From: Trichobilharzia regenti | Taxonomy: Eukaryota; Platyhelminthes; Trematoda; Strigeidida; Schistosomatidae | Length of the DNA stretch: 64,000 nucleotides | NCBI GenBank assembly: GCA_944472135.2 | Contig: OX235270.1 | Location: 146,087,632-146,151,631 of the forward strand | Direction of reading: 5' to 3' | Shown: one piece after another, positions 1-11,732 of the stretch | Layout: the number at the start of each line of letters is the position of its first letter | How positions within the stretch are numbered: the stretch's first letter is position 1 | Notes under the pieces: generated by a model | Database searches by the model: none | What the model saw: only the letters and a program-made list of their open reading frames with translations | What the model was told of the DNA's origin: nothing | Made by a program: the position numbers and the translations under genes

Positions 1-85
1 AGCTGCTTTTTTCAATCGCTGTCTAACCGATGTCAGCTAATGATGAAATCTTGTAGCCCAAACAATCTAAATAGTATGAATATTC
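1..85 (+). repeat. SINE H, 3' tail only, cut by window edge
   Basis: The first bases match the distal part of SINE H (see 4571): a 'tctaaccgatgtcagct' block followed by 'atgatgaaatcttgtag'. The head and hammerhead-like module would lie outside the window. Confidence 0.6.
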
Positions 86-944
86 TCTGAAAAAGGTAAG
101 GCAAACTCAGCAGGGAATAAAATAGTACAGAAACTCTTGCCAGTATTTCCTGGTGATTACGTATTCAAAAGAAAAGTTGTTTATTTTTGAGCAACAAGAA
201 AAACTATTGAACCATTATCAACTTTTTAATTATATTAGAAAATAAATTTTCATGCATGTTGAATTAGTCAACATTGGGAATAAATATACATTTTCAGGGT
301 ATATATATATATATATATATACATATATATGTATATATATATATATACATGTTGGTGGGTAGGTGGGTGTTTGTGTGAATCAATTGGCATTTACACAAGA
401 GAATATTTGCCCACATTTGACTTTATGGTTTGTCGAATTTTGATTGAATTCAACGGAATTATGTTACTTATTCATACGCAGTCACTGAAGCATTTCACTG
501 TATACGTATTATGGCAATAGAAGAGTTCAGAGTAATTTATCCACTATATATACATATATATATATATATGCGTTTAAGTAGTGTATCTTGGTAAATTATA
601 AATAAATAAGTTGTACAATTCGCTGCACTTCATCCTGTAATTCTGACGTTAGTCAGATAGGAGTGATGCAGTCAAGCAGATTTCATCTAAGATATTCCAT
701 GTCAAACTGTCACTCCACTATGATATGTCTTTGAAGGTGTCGTGAAGATGTCGTTCACTGGCTTAAACACTCAGATTTCAGCTGTTGGTTTCCGGGCTCG
801 AACCTCGGTCTATCTACTTCAGCCTGGAAAATCTGGTGGCCCTGATTAATAGTAGTCGGACGTGTTAACATATTGTAGAGTAAAACATTCTTATTTAAAC
901 AATGCAGTTTTTAAAGTTAGATAAGAAGTCCTAATGTATAAGTT
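86..944. other. spacer with AT microsatellites
   Basis: No gene is seen. Alternating TA tracts occur near 300-352 and 546-570. Around 755-850 there is a weak tRNA-like Box B ('gggctcgaacctc') with similarity to 52010-52080, possibly an old SINE of another family. The short open frame at 329-520 starts inside the TA tract and is not convincing. Confidence 0.5.
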
Positions 945-1186
945 TGCGGTTGCACAATGGTTAGGATGCTCACCGACCATGCACATAGACCGGGATTCGA
1001 TCCCCGGCCACCGACGCACTCCTTTACCTCGCTAAGCCAGAAATGAATAAAGCTGGTAAAGAGGAAAGGTTGGGCATGAGACCGAAAATCCCATCTTGTA
1101 AAAATAACCACCGCTGCTAGTGAAACTTCAAGCCACTAGCTTGAAGCCTTCTTATGTCCTATTGGGAACGTGAAGGAATAAAGAAA
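945..1186 (+). repeat. SINE A1 copy
   Basis: This is a typical SINE A1. A tRNA-like head has a Box A region 'cacaatggttaggatgctc' and Box B 'gattcgatcccc', and the head closes on itself ('ccaccgacgcac'). The body is 'tttacctcgctaagccag' then 'aagctggtaaagagg', and the 3' end is 'gaacgtgaaggaata'. The head resembles a Glu-type tRNA, suggesting RNA polymerase III transcription in the ancestor. It encodes nothing; the antisense open frame here is incidental. Confidence 0.9.
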
Positions 1187-1439
1187 ATATGTATAAGTTT
1201 CATGTGTAGGTCTTGGTTCATACCTGCTACACAGGTCTACGAATTTTAGCAGCTATGTATGAAGAATACTCAATAAGAAGTCCTGGAAGGGACAGGAGTT
1301 TAAGTGCATCTACAGATCAGTTGAAATCAAATCATGAATTACCAGAAAGTGGCTAAATAAGTGAAATGTAAACTGGAAAGTTTAGTACTACTGGGCAAAT
1401 TGTAAACAGTCACTTCTGTTATCAAAGCTGATATCATTA

Positions 1440-2140
1440 TATACCATTATTATTATTCTCCATTCTGTCCTATTCTCTGCAGTCCTCTTTAACAGACCCT
1501 ACGATTGTCCATAGTCTCTTATCTACTGCTCACACGACCTCCTCCATGTCACCCTCAAAGCGACGTCCAACTCCTCGTTGCCTGTTCGGGTTCCACTCGA
1601 AAATCGGCCTGGGGTGCAATGTCACCCAACGGTCGATCTCATTTCCGTTACCTTCTACATCTTTGTTGAGTTTCTTGTTGCCTGATTATCTTTTCTGGCC
1701 ATTCGACCCCCCGATATAGAGCTAGCGAAGACAGCTGTTGATAAACGTCTACAGTGACCTACTGGAAATGCTTTTTGTGACGTGTGTGTGTGTGCGCGCG
1801 CGCACCAAGTTTCTGACCCATATGTAAGAAATCACTTAACGCTGGTGTTGAAAATTCGAATCTTGTTCTTTATGCTAATTGTAGAAGTTTTCGAACCTAT
1901 TTTTGGAGTGATGAAGGTTTGTTTTGCCTTTCCGACCGTGGCTGACCTTGACTTCCTCGTCAGTTCTGCCATACTGTAGTTAAAAGGATGCTTCCTAGAT
2001 CAGTAAAGGAAGAGGCCTCTCTCATATTTCTTCCATCTATAGGGATTGGTTATTTTCACCGCCCCCGTCTTCTCTATGATTGCTTGAAGTCCTGTCTTCG
2101 CTGCCAATCCCTTCTGTCAACTAATTAGTTTTTTCTCTAA
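1440..2140 (-). pseudogene. RTE-a LINE fragment, reverse transcriptase C-terminal part
   Basis: Read on the minus strand, this stretch translates in broken frames to the C-terminal part of an RTE-type endonuclease/reverse transcriptase. Recognisable pieces include 'FEWNPNRQRGVGRRFEGD' and 'LWTIVGS', which match the position of 'EWNPEGKRRRGRP' in related LINEs. The 3' end adjoins an ATT/AAT microsatellite at 1446-1455, as in other RTE-a copies. There are frameshifts and stops throughout, and a GT/GC tract at 1780-1803 interrupts it. It is a dead copy. Assignment to the RTE clade is from motif memory; a search against schistosome LINE consensuses such as SR2 would settle the subfamily. Confidence 0.7.
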
Positions 2141-2471
2141 GTCTTCCAATTTAGATGACATTCAACATAACGTTGATATTAAGTCAATCCGAATAGGCAT
2201 TTCTATGATTAATGTTCATACATAAAGTGAAGAGGCTTAATTTGTATTCTACATTTTTAGCGAATGAGACAGACTGTCGATGAAGCGTCTTTTGGGGGAC
2301 GGATTTGGACGTGTTTGGTATATTTGAATGAACCACCTGTCTAGATAGATTTGAGCCGGTCACCTATCAAAAAAGGAAACCTGATTGTCCTGAGATATTA
2401 TTTCAGTTGTAATTAAATAAAGGTAATTCCTATCGAACTATCCATCCCTGTCCAGCATTCTAATATTATTT

Positions 2472-2695
2472 ATTGAATTGAATTTTTGATTTTCCCGTCG
2501 ATTGATTGGACCGAAGTGCTCGGTCTCAGGTTGACGCTTTGGCGTTTGAAACTATGGGTACTGGGTTCGAGCCTCGGTGGGAACATCATCACTCACTGAG
2601 AAATGCAGGTACATCCAGCTGACGAGTCCCAAATAGGACGAAATGCGCTTTATCCTGGATTTCACTGCTAGCCACCATCCACCAATTGTATACTA
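2472..2695 (+). repeat. Sm-alpha-like SINE with hammerhead ribozyme
   Basis: The unit starts near 'cccgtcgattgattgga', carries a Pol III Box B-like 'gggttcgagcctc' at about 2564-2576, and includes a hammerhead domain at 2613-2660. It ends in 'cactgctagccaccatcc'. This arrangement matches the Sm-alpha SINE-like family of schistosomes, known to encode active hammerhead ribozymes. A second, rearranged copy is at 47515-47790. Confidence 0.8.
2613..2660 (+). ncRNA. hammerhead ribozyme, complete conserved core
   Basis: Helix I is atccag (2613-2618) paired with ctggat (2655-2660). The core ctgacga (2619-2625) fits CUGANGA. Helix II is gtcc (2626-2629) with ggac (2636-2639) and loop caaata. The second core part gaa is 2640-2642. 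Helix III is short: a-t, t-a and a g-t wobble around a five-base loop. The predicted cleavage is after c2654 in an 'atc' triplet, an allowed NUH site. Such minimal helix III hammerheads are known to work best as dimers. Activity of this copy is inferred. Confidence 0.8.
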
Positions 2696-4570
2696 ATTCT
2701 AATATTATTATTATGCAAAATTGATTGTCAAGTGGTTTTTAGACTGATGAAGTCACTAGCTGCCTGTAGAAATGCATAAAATTGTTACAATATTGTTGTT
2801 GTTACCCTGCGTTATAATATTTTTTTTCAAGGTCATCAAATGGCCCAATAGAGCTATTTATCTTTTATTTTTATCCTTCTCAAATGAACAACAAAAAGAA
2901 AACAGTATTTCTGTTTCATGAAAACAAATTTTTACACAAATAAAATGAAAATTAGGGTATGGAGAATGAGTGAATGAATGAATAAATAAATAAGTAAATT
3001 ACATAATAATAATGATAATAATTTTGTTTGATTCGGCCTTCTTCTCTCTCCGTCTCACTCACTCACTCACCCACTCTCTCTCTTTCTCTCTCTCTCTCTC
3101 TAAGGGTGTCTCTCTTGTATTCGTAAACTTAATTCGAACACCTATGGACAAAATTTTCAATTGACCGGAAATTTGATAATGTAGCTAAATGTTCAATTAT
3201 GTAACTAGGCCAGTAAATAAAAGTGAGTCATTCAAAAAAATTTAAACACAGTAACAGTTATGATTATTATTAGTAGTAGTATTGTTATAGTTTTTATTGC
3301 CAACAAACACACTTATTACTACCGTGACTGTGATTCATAGCAGATAAGCCTTTATGATTAGGATGGCGTTGGTAGGTGGGTGGGTGGCTGGGTGGTGAAT
3401 GCAAAGTAGTCACAAGTGTAAACTGATTAATTTTACCGCTGATAATTTTTGTTTCATTTTATTTAAAGCTGTCTAGACTGTAAGTGAATAACTGTTTTTG
3501 AAATTAAAGAAGGAAGATTACGCAAACGAAAATCAGTACGAATAAGTGTAGGTGATTTTGTTAACTGATTTCCTGCAGCAAATGTACAGGACTTATCAGC
3601 TGAGATAATAAATAACACTGACGAATCAGTGTTCTATACGGTTACCAAGGTGAATTCGGTTTGAAATCAGCGCTTTTCTACATCGGCTATCATTGCGAAT
3701 TTTTTTTTATTTATTCGTGATGAAAGTCAGTGTGATTACCTCCACCCCTCACCATTTATGTATTCAGGGAATTATCTTTGATTCTAAAATTCACTTAGAG
3801 AGATGCTCTGTGAAGCACTTATTTGCAAAAATCCATAAGTCCTTCCTGTCTGTGTATATGTGACCACACGTATATTTAAATTAGTAGATGCACTGGAATG
3901 TGAAATCATTTTTCGTATATTCTAAGGGCTTAAATGGATATATGAGCTTCACATTCTGCATAAAAAAGTCTTTCTAACTGCAGCGTTCAATCTTTGTCTA
4001 GTTTGGCGCATACGTCTTTATTAATGGTGAGTTAGGGGAGGGGACCTTGATGTTCTAACCACTGCACATCTCCTTATCAACTTCTCTGGATAATGATTAT
4101 CCGCCAAATTTAGTGTCAGTTTTCTTTCTTTATCTTCAGGTATGTCTTCTGTGTGCACTCCTTTGATTCTACTAAACAGCCACCTCACTAGGCCTCTTCA
4201 GTTCCGATTATTTTCTTGTATTACAAGTGAGTGAAGTTATAATCTTTTTAGGTGTTTGTTTTTCACGGTTAATTTTTTTTTTGAGAATATTCGAATAAAT
4301 GACTTATGACTAATTTCAGAGAGTAAACTAAATTTCTATGTTGAACTAACACTGATTTGAGTTGATATCAGCAATCTATTCCACTCACTTTAGTAACTGC
4401 TTACACTTCTTTATCTACATTCTGATAGCCGACTGGGAAAATTCAGTTCTAATTAATTGATTGACCGTTGAAAAACCAGTCGAATACCACTCGTTGGTTC
4501 TAGTGGAAATCCGATATCTCTCCGACTACACTAGCAGTCCATTGAAGTTAGAATTCCTGGGCCATTGGAC
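2696..4570. other. spacer with microsatellites
   Basis: No gene is seen. A CT-rich tract runs about 3043-3112 (tandem actc and ct units), an ataa-type tract lies at 2970-3012, and gggt-type repeats lie at 3370-3395. No splice-bounded open segment stood out. Confidence 0.5.
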
Positions 4571-4795
4571 CGGGTCCCAGTGGCTTAATGGTATACGAGC
4601 TCGCCTTGTAACCAGAAGGTCCTGATTTCGAATCCCGATGGGTGCGTACTGATGAAGAGTCCCAAACTAGGACGGAGGAAACACCTGTTTAGTACTCCTA
4701 GGTTTTCCAATGGTTCTCTAACTAATGTCAGCTCATGATGAAAATCCTGTAACCAATCAAATCCCTACAAACCAACACTTGAACTTCAAAGTGTT
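4571..4795 (+). repeat. SINE H copy with hammerhead-like module
   Basis: This is the reference copy for SINE H. The tRNA-like head runs from 'gggtcccagtggcttaatgg' through 'ccttgtaaccagaaggtcc' (loop CTTGTAA, so a Thr-UGU origin is possible) to Box B 'gatttcgaatccc'. The module that follows has 'gtactg' + 'atgaaga' + 'gtcccaaactaggac'. The second half is damaged ('ggaggaaacacctg'). The tail is 'tccaatggttctctaact', 'atgtcagctcatgatgaaa' and 'accaacacttgaa'. Confidence 0.85.
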
Positions 4796-5255
4796 GACTA
4801 CCATCCAACTCAGAGAACGCAAGTACACTAATTCAGCCAGTGACTATAGAGACACTGGCCATCCTCGCTTTCATATTATGTACGCCTTTTAGGTATCCAG
4901 ACCATGAAGAAGGAATATCTAATTTTAAGAATTGAACACAGCTATGTGTATTTCTTTCACTACAATAAAGCCTAATTCATCTGACTATTCCCCATCCCCA
5001 GGTATCGTTAATGCCAATCTGAACGTAGTTCTAGTTTCAAAAAGTGACTAGCTACAATAGAAATAAAACTTATACATGATCACGATCTACAAATGTGTGA
5101 GTGTATAAGAAAAGGTCAGGAATTAGTGTGATCACAGACAGTAATTTCGCCTGAAATATTACCAAAATAAAGAAAACACATGTAGTATAATAAAGTGATT
5201 GCTATTAGTCAAGACCACTGGATTTTATCCTTATGACTGGCTAACTACCACATAT

Positions 5256-5400
5256 CTTATTTTTATTCCTTTGCATTCCGTGTGGAACAGTGAGCTTCAA
5301 GCCTGAGCCTTGAAACCTTGGTGGTGATGGTAGTAGTGGTATTTCATTTTTAAGCGGGTGGGATTGCTGGCCTTATGCCCTGTTTACTGGTCTTGTTATT
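5256..5400 (-). repeat. SINE A fragment, 5'-truncated
   Basis: On the minus strand this matches the SINE A body and tail ('gtggaacagtgagcttcaag', 'gcgggtgggattgctgg', 'ttactggtcttgttatta'). The tRNA-like head is missing, as expected for 5' truncation during reverse transcription. A PLE relic begins directly downstream. Confidence 0.65.
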
Positions 5401-5404
5401 AGTG

Positions 5405-5830
5405 ACAACATGCCAGTCAAGTGTGCTCAAGACAACACCAACAATAAGGAATCTAAATCATCAGTAGTAATTCCATACAAGGAAGGAACCTCGGATACCA
5501 CCTTAGGCAGAATTCTTAACAACGCTGGCAGGAAAAAAGTGGCTAACATTCAAACCAACAACAAACTCAATTGGAAACAAGCTTTGTCGGTTAAAGGATC
5601 ATGTGGAGCCTTTAAAATAAAACAACTTAGTTTACCTGATACCCTTCTGGAATGATTGTCAGGTGAAATACATAGGTCAAACTAGTGGAACAGGGGCAGT
5701 AAGTCAGACTAGCCGAACATAAAAACCTGACAAAATCTAGATTAGTTGATCCAAATAAGATAAGAAATCTGGAGAATAGTTCAGCTGGCCATAGCATTAC
5801 ATGCAGTTACACACTACCATACAATAGGAT
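5405..5830 (+). pseudogene. Penelope-like element relic: linker and GIY-YIG endonuclease start
   Basis: The open part (5410-5655) contains 'VVIPYKEGTSDTTLGRILNN', close to the 'IPY..G.S..L.RIL' block that precedes the endonuclease in Penelope-like elements. After a frame change, 'KYIGQTSGT' matches the 'YIG' half of the GIY-YIG motif. Further degenerate coding follows to about 5820. Frameshifts and stops show it is inactive. The reverse transcriptase is missing upstream, where a SINE A fragment abuts. The family known for this layout joins RT to a C-terminal GIY-YIG nuclease. A profile search with PF01541 would test the call. Confidence 0.65.
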
Positions 5831-6208
5831 GGGATAAGATGACAGTTTTAAAATCTAATATAATGTCACAGGATGGAGGGAGAGGTTGATAATAGAAGCT
5901 TTGTTTATCGAATCAACTGCGAGAGAGAATATGTGTAATAGGAATGATTCAACACCTCTCCACCCAGATATCTGAAAAATTCTACTACCACGCCTACGAC
6001 GACAAATAGGAGTGGACAAAGAAAATTATAAAACTCAAGTTTCGAAGTCGTGTGATTACAATTAACGATATCAGTACGAAGAATAAATTTTGTTCTAAAC
6101 ACTGCCATCCGGTAAATACTACTGCTTCACTCACTGTGATACATTTGGTGAACAAACTAATGTGGAATTACTTACTACCACCACCACAGTGGCCAAGTTT
6201 TACACACA
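5831..6208. other. short spacer
   Basis: Nothing recognised. Two opposed short open frames overlap here and neither has motif support. Confidence 0.4.
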
Positions 6209-6233
6209 TATATCAATACGGTCTTATTACTGA

Positions 6234-6488
6234 CCGTCGGTGGTATAGCGGTTAGGACACTCGCCGACCATGCATATGATCCGGGGTTCAATCCCTGGCC
6301 GGCGCACTCCTTTACCTCACTGAGTCAGAAATAAAAGCTGGTAAAGAGGGAAGGTTGGGCATGAGGCTAGCGACCCCATCCTGTAAAAATTAAACACTGC
6401 TACAGAAACTTCAAGCCACTAGCTTGGAGCCCTATGTTCCACTGGGAACGTGAAAGAAAAATTATTATTTATTTATTATTATTATTAT
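6234..6488 (+). repeat. SINE A1 copy with long target-site duplication
   Basis: A full SINE A1 with a (TTA)n tail to 6488. It is flanked by direct repeats of about 25 bp, 6209-6233 and 6489-6513, which both end 'tcaatacggtcttattactg' plus 'a'. The repeats appear identical, marking a fairly recent LINE-driven insertion. Confidence 0.92.
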
Positions 6489-6513
6489 TATATCAATACG
6501 GTCTTATTACTGA

Positions 6514-7402
6514 TTTGTTGAGGCTTGGGAATAAGTCAGCCGCAGATCGAACTCTGAAGCATATGCGTGGTTGGTGAGCATTCCACCTCTATTCCACTGA
6601 CGCATACAAAATCAACATTAATAGGCTTTATGTCTGTCTACCAATAGCTTATCTGCCTAAAATTCAGCATGCATATCCTGCTTAAGCAGCACTACAATCT
6701 TCTGTTATTTGCAAACCAAAAAGAAGATAGATAAAAATAGTCGTCAAACAGTGAGTATATAATTCGCTGCAAATACGAAAAATCTCATTATATTGTTCGT
6801 TAGTTATACAGTATTTTGTTAATATCAATCGCATTATCATTACTGATAAAAACTTCTTAAAACTGTTTCGTTTCTTTCTTTCTTTTTATTTTTTTTTAAA
6901 AATGCAGCATAATCCCCTCACATTTTCGTTTAAAAATGACATCTCTATTTATTATTATTTTTTCAAATTATGGAAAAAGAACACACCGATGACAAGATTA
7001 TCAATTTGTTATAGTCTCTCATTGAGAAGTATTCCCTTGATTCTCTGCTTGAGTATACAAACAATGCGAGAGAGAGAGAGAGAAGAGAAATATTTGAGCA
7101 TATGGCATGAGCATATTTGTCCAAGTAAGTTAACAATTATAGTAATAATAATAACAAGTGAGGGAACTCTGATGAAGTCTGTGCATACATTATTACTGCT
7201 TTGTATGCCTACGATCTCATCTCCTACACGTTATCTATAGCTTCTGTCTTGTTCTGTTCTGCCAGTTTTGGTCGTTTTTTTTATTTTCTTTATTCACTCT
7301 TCGCTTACACGAAGATAGTTTTCTATTTTTGCGTTTCTCCTGGGTAATATATCTATCTATCTACTTGGTAAATATGTGCTTTTTGCCTCTCAGTCTATCT
7401 CC

Positions 7403-7436
<34 letters not shown>

Positions 7437-7942
7437 AGTGTTTTACAATCAATTTAGAGTTTAAACATCTCAGAGGTATGCAGAAACGAACTCATTCTAT
7501 TTATTTTGTTTTGCCTTTTGTTTATTAAAGTACACTAAGGCAGTAATGACAGTGACATCTTTTTAAATTAAATGGAATAATTATGCAGACGCTAAAGACA
7601 GTAGACGAATGCTACTCATTTGTGCTCTGTTTTTCTTTTCTTTTTTCTTTACTGATATTAAGTATATTCACTTATGTACCACCGAAGATTTGCTACCTAC
7701 CTACCTCTCTCTCTCCCTCTCTGGGTTCTTTATAAGTTTAGACTGTATATGTAAGTCAAATCGTTGTATGCTTCAAAGTAGTCTATTCGCAACAGTCATG
7801 TTTCAGTAAAAATGAGTATTCATAGGCAATTCAAATCGGTGAGAAATGTTGGATAGCGGTCAGTCGGTCATCAACTTGACACTCCATCTCTTAAATCAAG
7901 GGAATAAATAACAGCTGTGTATTGTATGTGGATTTCTCAGGT
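6514..7942. other. spacer with microsatellites
   Basis: No gene supported. Tracts include GA repeats at 7069-7086, a CT/CA run at 7398-7436 and a CT run at 7705-7722. The open frame at 6902-7240 is low-complexity and crosses a GA repeat. Confidence 0.5.
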
Positions 7943-8822
7943 GATATATGTTTTGTGTGTCACACAAAGTCTTGAAGACTTGCAGGCAAAAACCAGCGAA
8001 CTGGCTGAAGAGGCTGGCTGGCAGCGAAGACAGGGCTGCAGGTGAACACAGAGAAGACGAAAGTGATGCAGATAACCAACCAACCATCACTAATCACCAT
8101 CAACGGAAGAGAGTTAATAGAAGTTACCTCCTTCCCTTATCTGACTGGCTAGGAAGCATCGTTCCAACTACAGGAATTCAGAACGCACGGAAATGTCAAA
8201 ACCAGTCAGCCAGAATTGGAAAGGCAAGATACACACGCCTTCATCAACCTGAAACCAGTTTCGAAATCTCCTCCACTACACTGCTCTCTACCTCAATATA
8301 AACAACAAGATTCGGATTCTGTTCAACACCAGTGTGAAGGCGGTCAGTCCTTCTATACGAGTCAAAAACTTGGTGTAAGAGTCAAAGAGAAGCATTTCCA
8401 ACAAGTTACAGACTTTAATCAACAACCACCTTCTCTGAATCTTTGTTGAAGATCAAATGACCAGAAAGAATCAGCAACATGAAACTTTGGCTGCCTGTGA
8501 ACAAACCAACAGGCAAGAGCTGATCACTCAACAAATATGTAGGAGAAAATGGAGATAAACTGGTTACACGTTGAGGAGTCCGTCAAATGACAACGCTCGC
8601 CGGGCCATAACTCGAATGGAATCTGAATAGTAAGCGACAAGTTAGTCGTCGGTGTGAGGGTGACTTGGGTGAGATCGTGTGGCAAGGAGGAGGCGAGAGA
8701 TTATGGGCAATCATGGGGTCAGCCAGTTGAAGACGACAGTAGAAAATAGAAGAAAGTGGAGATGTGTTATTGAAGCTCTATGTTCCACTTGGAACCCAAG
8801 GGAATAACAATAATAATAATAT
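7943..8822 (+). pseudogene. RTE-a LINE fragment, C-terminal half of ORF with 3' end
   Basis: Broken frames read the RT C-terminal region: 'KVLKTCRQKPANWLKRLAG' near the start, 'NNKIRILFNTSVKAVLLYES' in the middle, and 'LEWN' with 'GEIVW' near the end. It terminates in 'ctatgttccacttggaaccc' followed by an (aat)n tail at 8806-8820, the shared 3' signature of RTE-a. No upstream endonuclease is present. It is defective. RTE-like LINEs encode an APE endonuclease and RT in one protein that nicks the genome and copies its RNA. Confidence 0.75.
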
Positions 8823-9261
8823 TTATTGTAAACGTTGTAGAAGGCTTTGAGTATTTTCCATGGTATATTAGTGAGCAAAAGGGGGCAGATTACCATAAAT
8901 TTAACCCATAAGTGTGTTGTTATTTCATTCATTCTGTATTAATTTCTCTTATCATTGTGATCACTATTATCTTCTATTCTCCTAGAACCTTTATCATCAG
9001 CTGGGGTGATACGGCAGTAGCATGACATAACAGTGTGTAGTTCAGCTTGGTTCCACCACTTATTTCAGTCGTTAATTATCATTAGTAGTAATAATAATAA
9101 TAATAACAATAATGGCTTTTATCTTAAACAGTACGCTTGATAAAATGTGGGATTCTCTGCATGTAGTACAATATTGCATTTAATTTTCTCTCTCAATTAC
9201 GCAGTAAAGCGAAAAATAATTATTAGGAGCTTCATAAAGGCGAGATTACAACTACAAATTT
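8823..9261. other. spacer with AAT microsatellite
   Basis: An aat tract lies at 9089-9112. Nothing else recognised. Confidence 0.4.
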
Positions 9262-9467
9262 GTGCGTCGGTGGCACAGTGGTTGGGACTCTCGCCGACCA
9301 TGCACATGGTCCCGGGTTCGAGCCCTCGCCGACGCACACCTGATATCTATGGTCGGCCTGCGAATTTTGGGCTACCGATATCCACGCTGAAAATTCCATA
9401 CTTGTACCAAAAATACGGTGTGGAGTCAAGCTGTAATCAAAAGTAAATAAAATAAATAAATAAAAAA
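9262..9467 (+). repeat. SINE B copy
   Basis: Reference copy for SINE B. The head is the same as SINE A1 ('gtgcgtcggtggcacagtgg', 'ccgggttcgagccc'). The body is unrelated: 'tgatatctatggtcggcctg', 'gctaccgatatccacgctg', 'cttgtaccaaaaatacggtg' and 'caagctgtaatcaaaa'. A (aaat)n tail follows. The 'IPYLYQKY' peptide seen in several small open frames of the window is just this body translated. Confidence 0.9.
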
Positions 9468-9985
9468 TTAATAGAAATAGTGATTCTGATGATGCACCAA
9501 TGAAAGAATGAATAAACAGGGTAGTTTTCCTAGTGTTTCGAGGTAATTTAATAATTTTATGCCGAACAGTTTTCTCACCACAGAAAATGAATGCCGAATA
9601 ATACATTGTTTAGTTTTTATATCTGATTTTCTGAACATAAAGTCTCTCATTATTGCTTCTAGCCCTACGTTGTAGGATACAAAGGGAAAGTTGTGTACAA
9701 ACAGAGTGCTCACAGTCTGAAAAGTTAATTTATTCTGTAAAAACACGGGTTATATTCTCAAATTTGAAGTTTCTTCGAGAAATAGGGAATTCATAATCGC
9801 AAACAATTTCCCCTGTCTCTCTCTCTCTCGCTCTCTGTCGGACATTTCTATGTTTGGAAAACACAAGCCATCACTTTATTGTGGATAACTTTGTCTGACA
9901 GACCTATGTAGATATGATGAAATTCAAATAAACAGGCCACCAGCAGACAGAACAAAACTCCCTACAAAGATTTCACAGAGTATCT

Positions 9986-10226
9986 TCATTTGATTCCCTT
10001 TCCTTCCGAGTGGAACATAGGGATTCAAGATACAGGCTTGAAGTTTCACTAACAGTGCTGATTATTTTTACAGGGTGGGGTTGCTAACCTCATGCCCAAC
10101 CTTCCCTCTTTACCAGTCTTATAACTGACTTAGCGAGGTAAAGGAGTGTGTCGGTGACCGGGGATTGAACTCCGGACCACCTGAGGCGTGGTTGGCTGGC
10201 AATCTACCGCTGTGCCAGCAAAGCAC
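9986..10226 (-). repeat. SINE A2 copy with 12-bp target-site duplication
   Basis: Minus-strand SINE A with the A2 (Gly-like) head. Flanking direct repeats 'cacagagtatct' lie at 9974-9985 and 10227-10238. Confidence 0.9.
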
Positions 10227-10238
10227 CACAGAGTATCT

Positions 10239-11732
10239 ATTTAACTGCTTTTAATTGTTACCCTCAAACAAGTACGAGGATAACTCATACAAAAACAACA
10301 ACAACAAAAATTCATATTTTATACCCCTAAATTATCACCAATTTGGTTAAACAAAGCTTTGATACGTCAGATGTATGACAATAACAGTGCTGACATTCTC
10401 ATGACAGAGAAGAAGATCAATCCGAACTATAAACCCTATGCCTATGCACTTATAACACTAGAACCAAAGCCTTTTTCCTAATAAAAATGCACAGGTACAT
10501 ATGAGTGTATATGTATGTGTTTATTTTCCACACCCACCCCTTAAGCAAAATTTACATTTTTTTTATCTAATGGGATAGTTAACTCTAGTGGAAAACAAAT
10601 TTTTCACTGAATTAATTAATTAATGCATGTCATAATAGGTCATAACTTTTTCTTTTTTGCTTTCTTCTCTGTTTCAGAAAGTAGAGTATCTGAAGTGGAG
10701 AAAAAAGAAAGAAAGATAAGAGACCTGAATTCATTAGCATTTTCCTTCATTTTTCAAAAAGAAAATCCTCTTAAATTGAAGCAGAACAAGGAGAAGACGA
10801 ATACGATCTGTGCAGAACGTGCTAATTCCTCATCCTTCCTTTCTCTCTCTCTCCCTACGTGTGTGTGTGTGTTTTCAAACAATCTTTTTGGAATCAGATC
10901 AGGTTGTGGTTGAAAACCACCCACCCTCACCCGCATCCCCCCCCACCACCACCACCACCACCTATTTCCTAGTTCCACCGTTATCAACAGCGCATCCTCT
11001 GAATCAGCATCCACATCACAATGGTGGTTAAATGCCCTATGCATAAAATACAACTAATTATGTAAAATTCTAAAGTTAATGATAATAATAATCTGAGGAA
11101 TTTGAAGGATAATTTAGGCGTTCCAAAAGTAAAGCATGAAGAAACATCTCTGTTCCACGATAGGATTAATGCAATCAATCAAGAAGAATTATGCTATCGC
11201 TTACAAATGAAATGGTCACCACCACATTTCTATTCTATACACCACCTATTATGATTATTATTATTATTGTTATTAATAGTAGTATGAAACAACATCACAC
11301 AAACACCATTTATCACATATGATAATCATAATTAATAAACAAATAAAGAAAGATATGAATAGGTTTTTGGGAGAGGTGGAAAAACAAATATATACACCTA
11401 TGTACGTGGATTGTACTCACAAAATATTTATTTATTCAAATTGTCATAAAATGCTTAAAAGATTGTAGAGAATTTCATGTTTACATCATTCAATTTTTGT
11501 GAAATATCATAACTAAAATTAATTAACTAATTAATTAGTTAACAAGCCCAAAAATGAGAGTATAGACTTCGTTTTCCTGTTATGATTTCGTTTATTTTGG
11601 AAACTGTATTGATTTGCCTACAAATATCACACACACACACAATATTTAATCTGCATAAGTATTCAGGGTCGATGAATGCAGATTTTGATGGGATATAGTG
11701 GAGGGAGAGAGGAACACAGAGAGAGGACATTG
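10239..11732. other. spacer with microsatellites
   Basis: No gene supported. Notable tracts are GT at 10860-10871, cac repeats at 10943-10961 and CA at 11630-11642. The opposed open frames around 10623-11053 are driven by these tracts. Confidence 0.5.

Noticed and set aside
9232..9606. 124-codon open frame on the minus strand
   Set aside because: It is the antisense of a SINE B plus its A-rich tail; the same peptide words recur at other SINE B copies.
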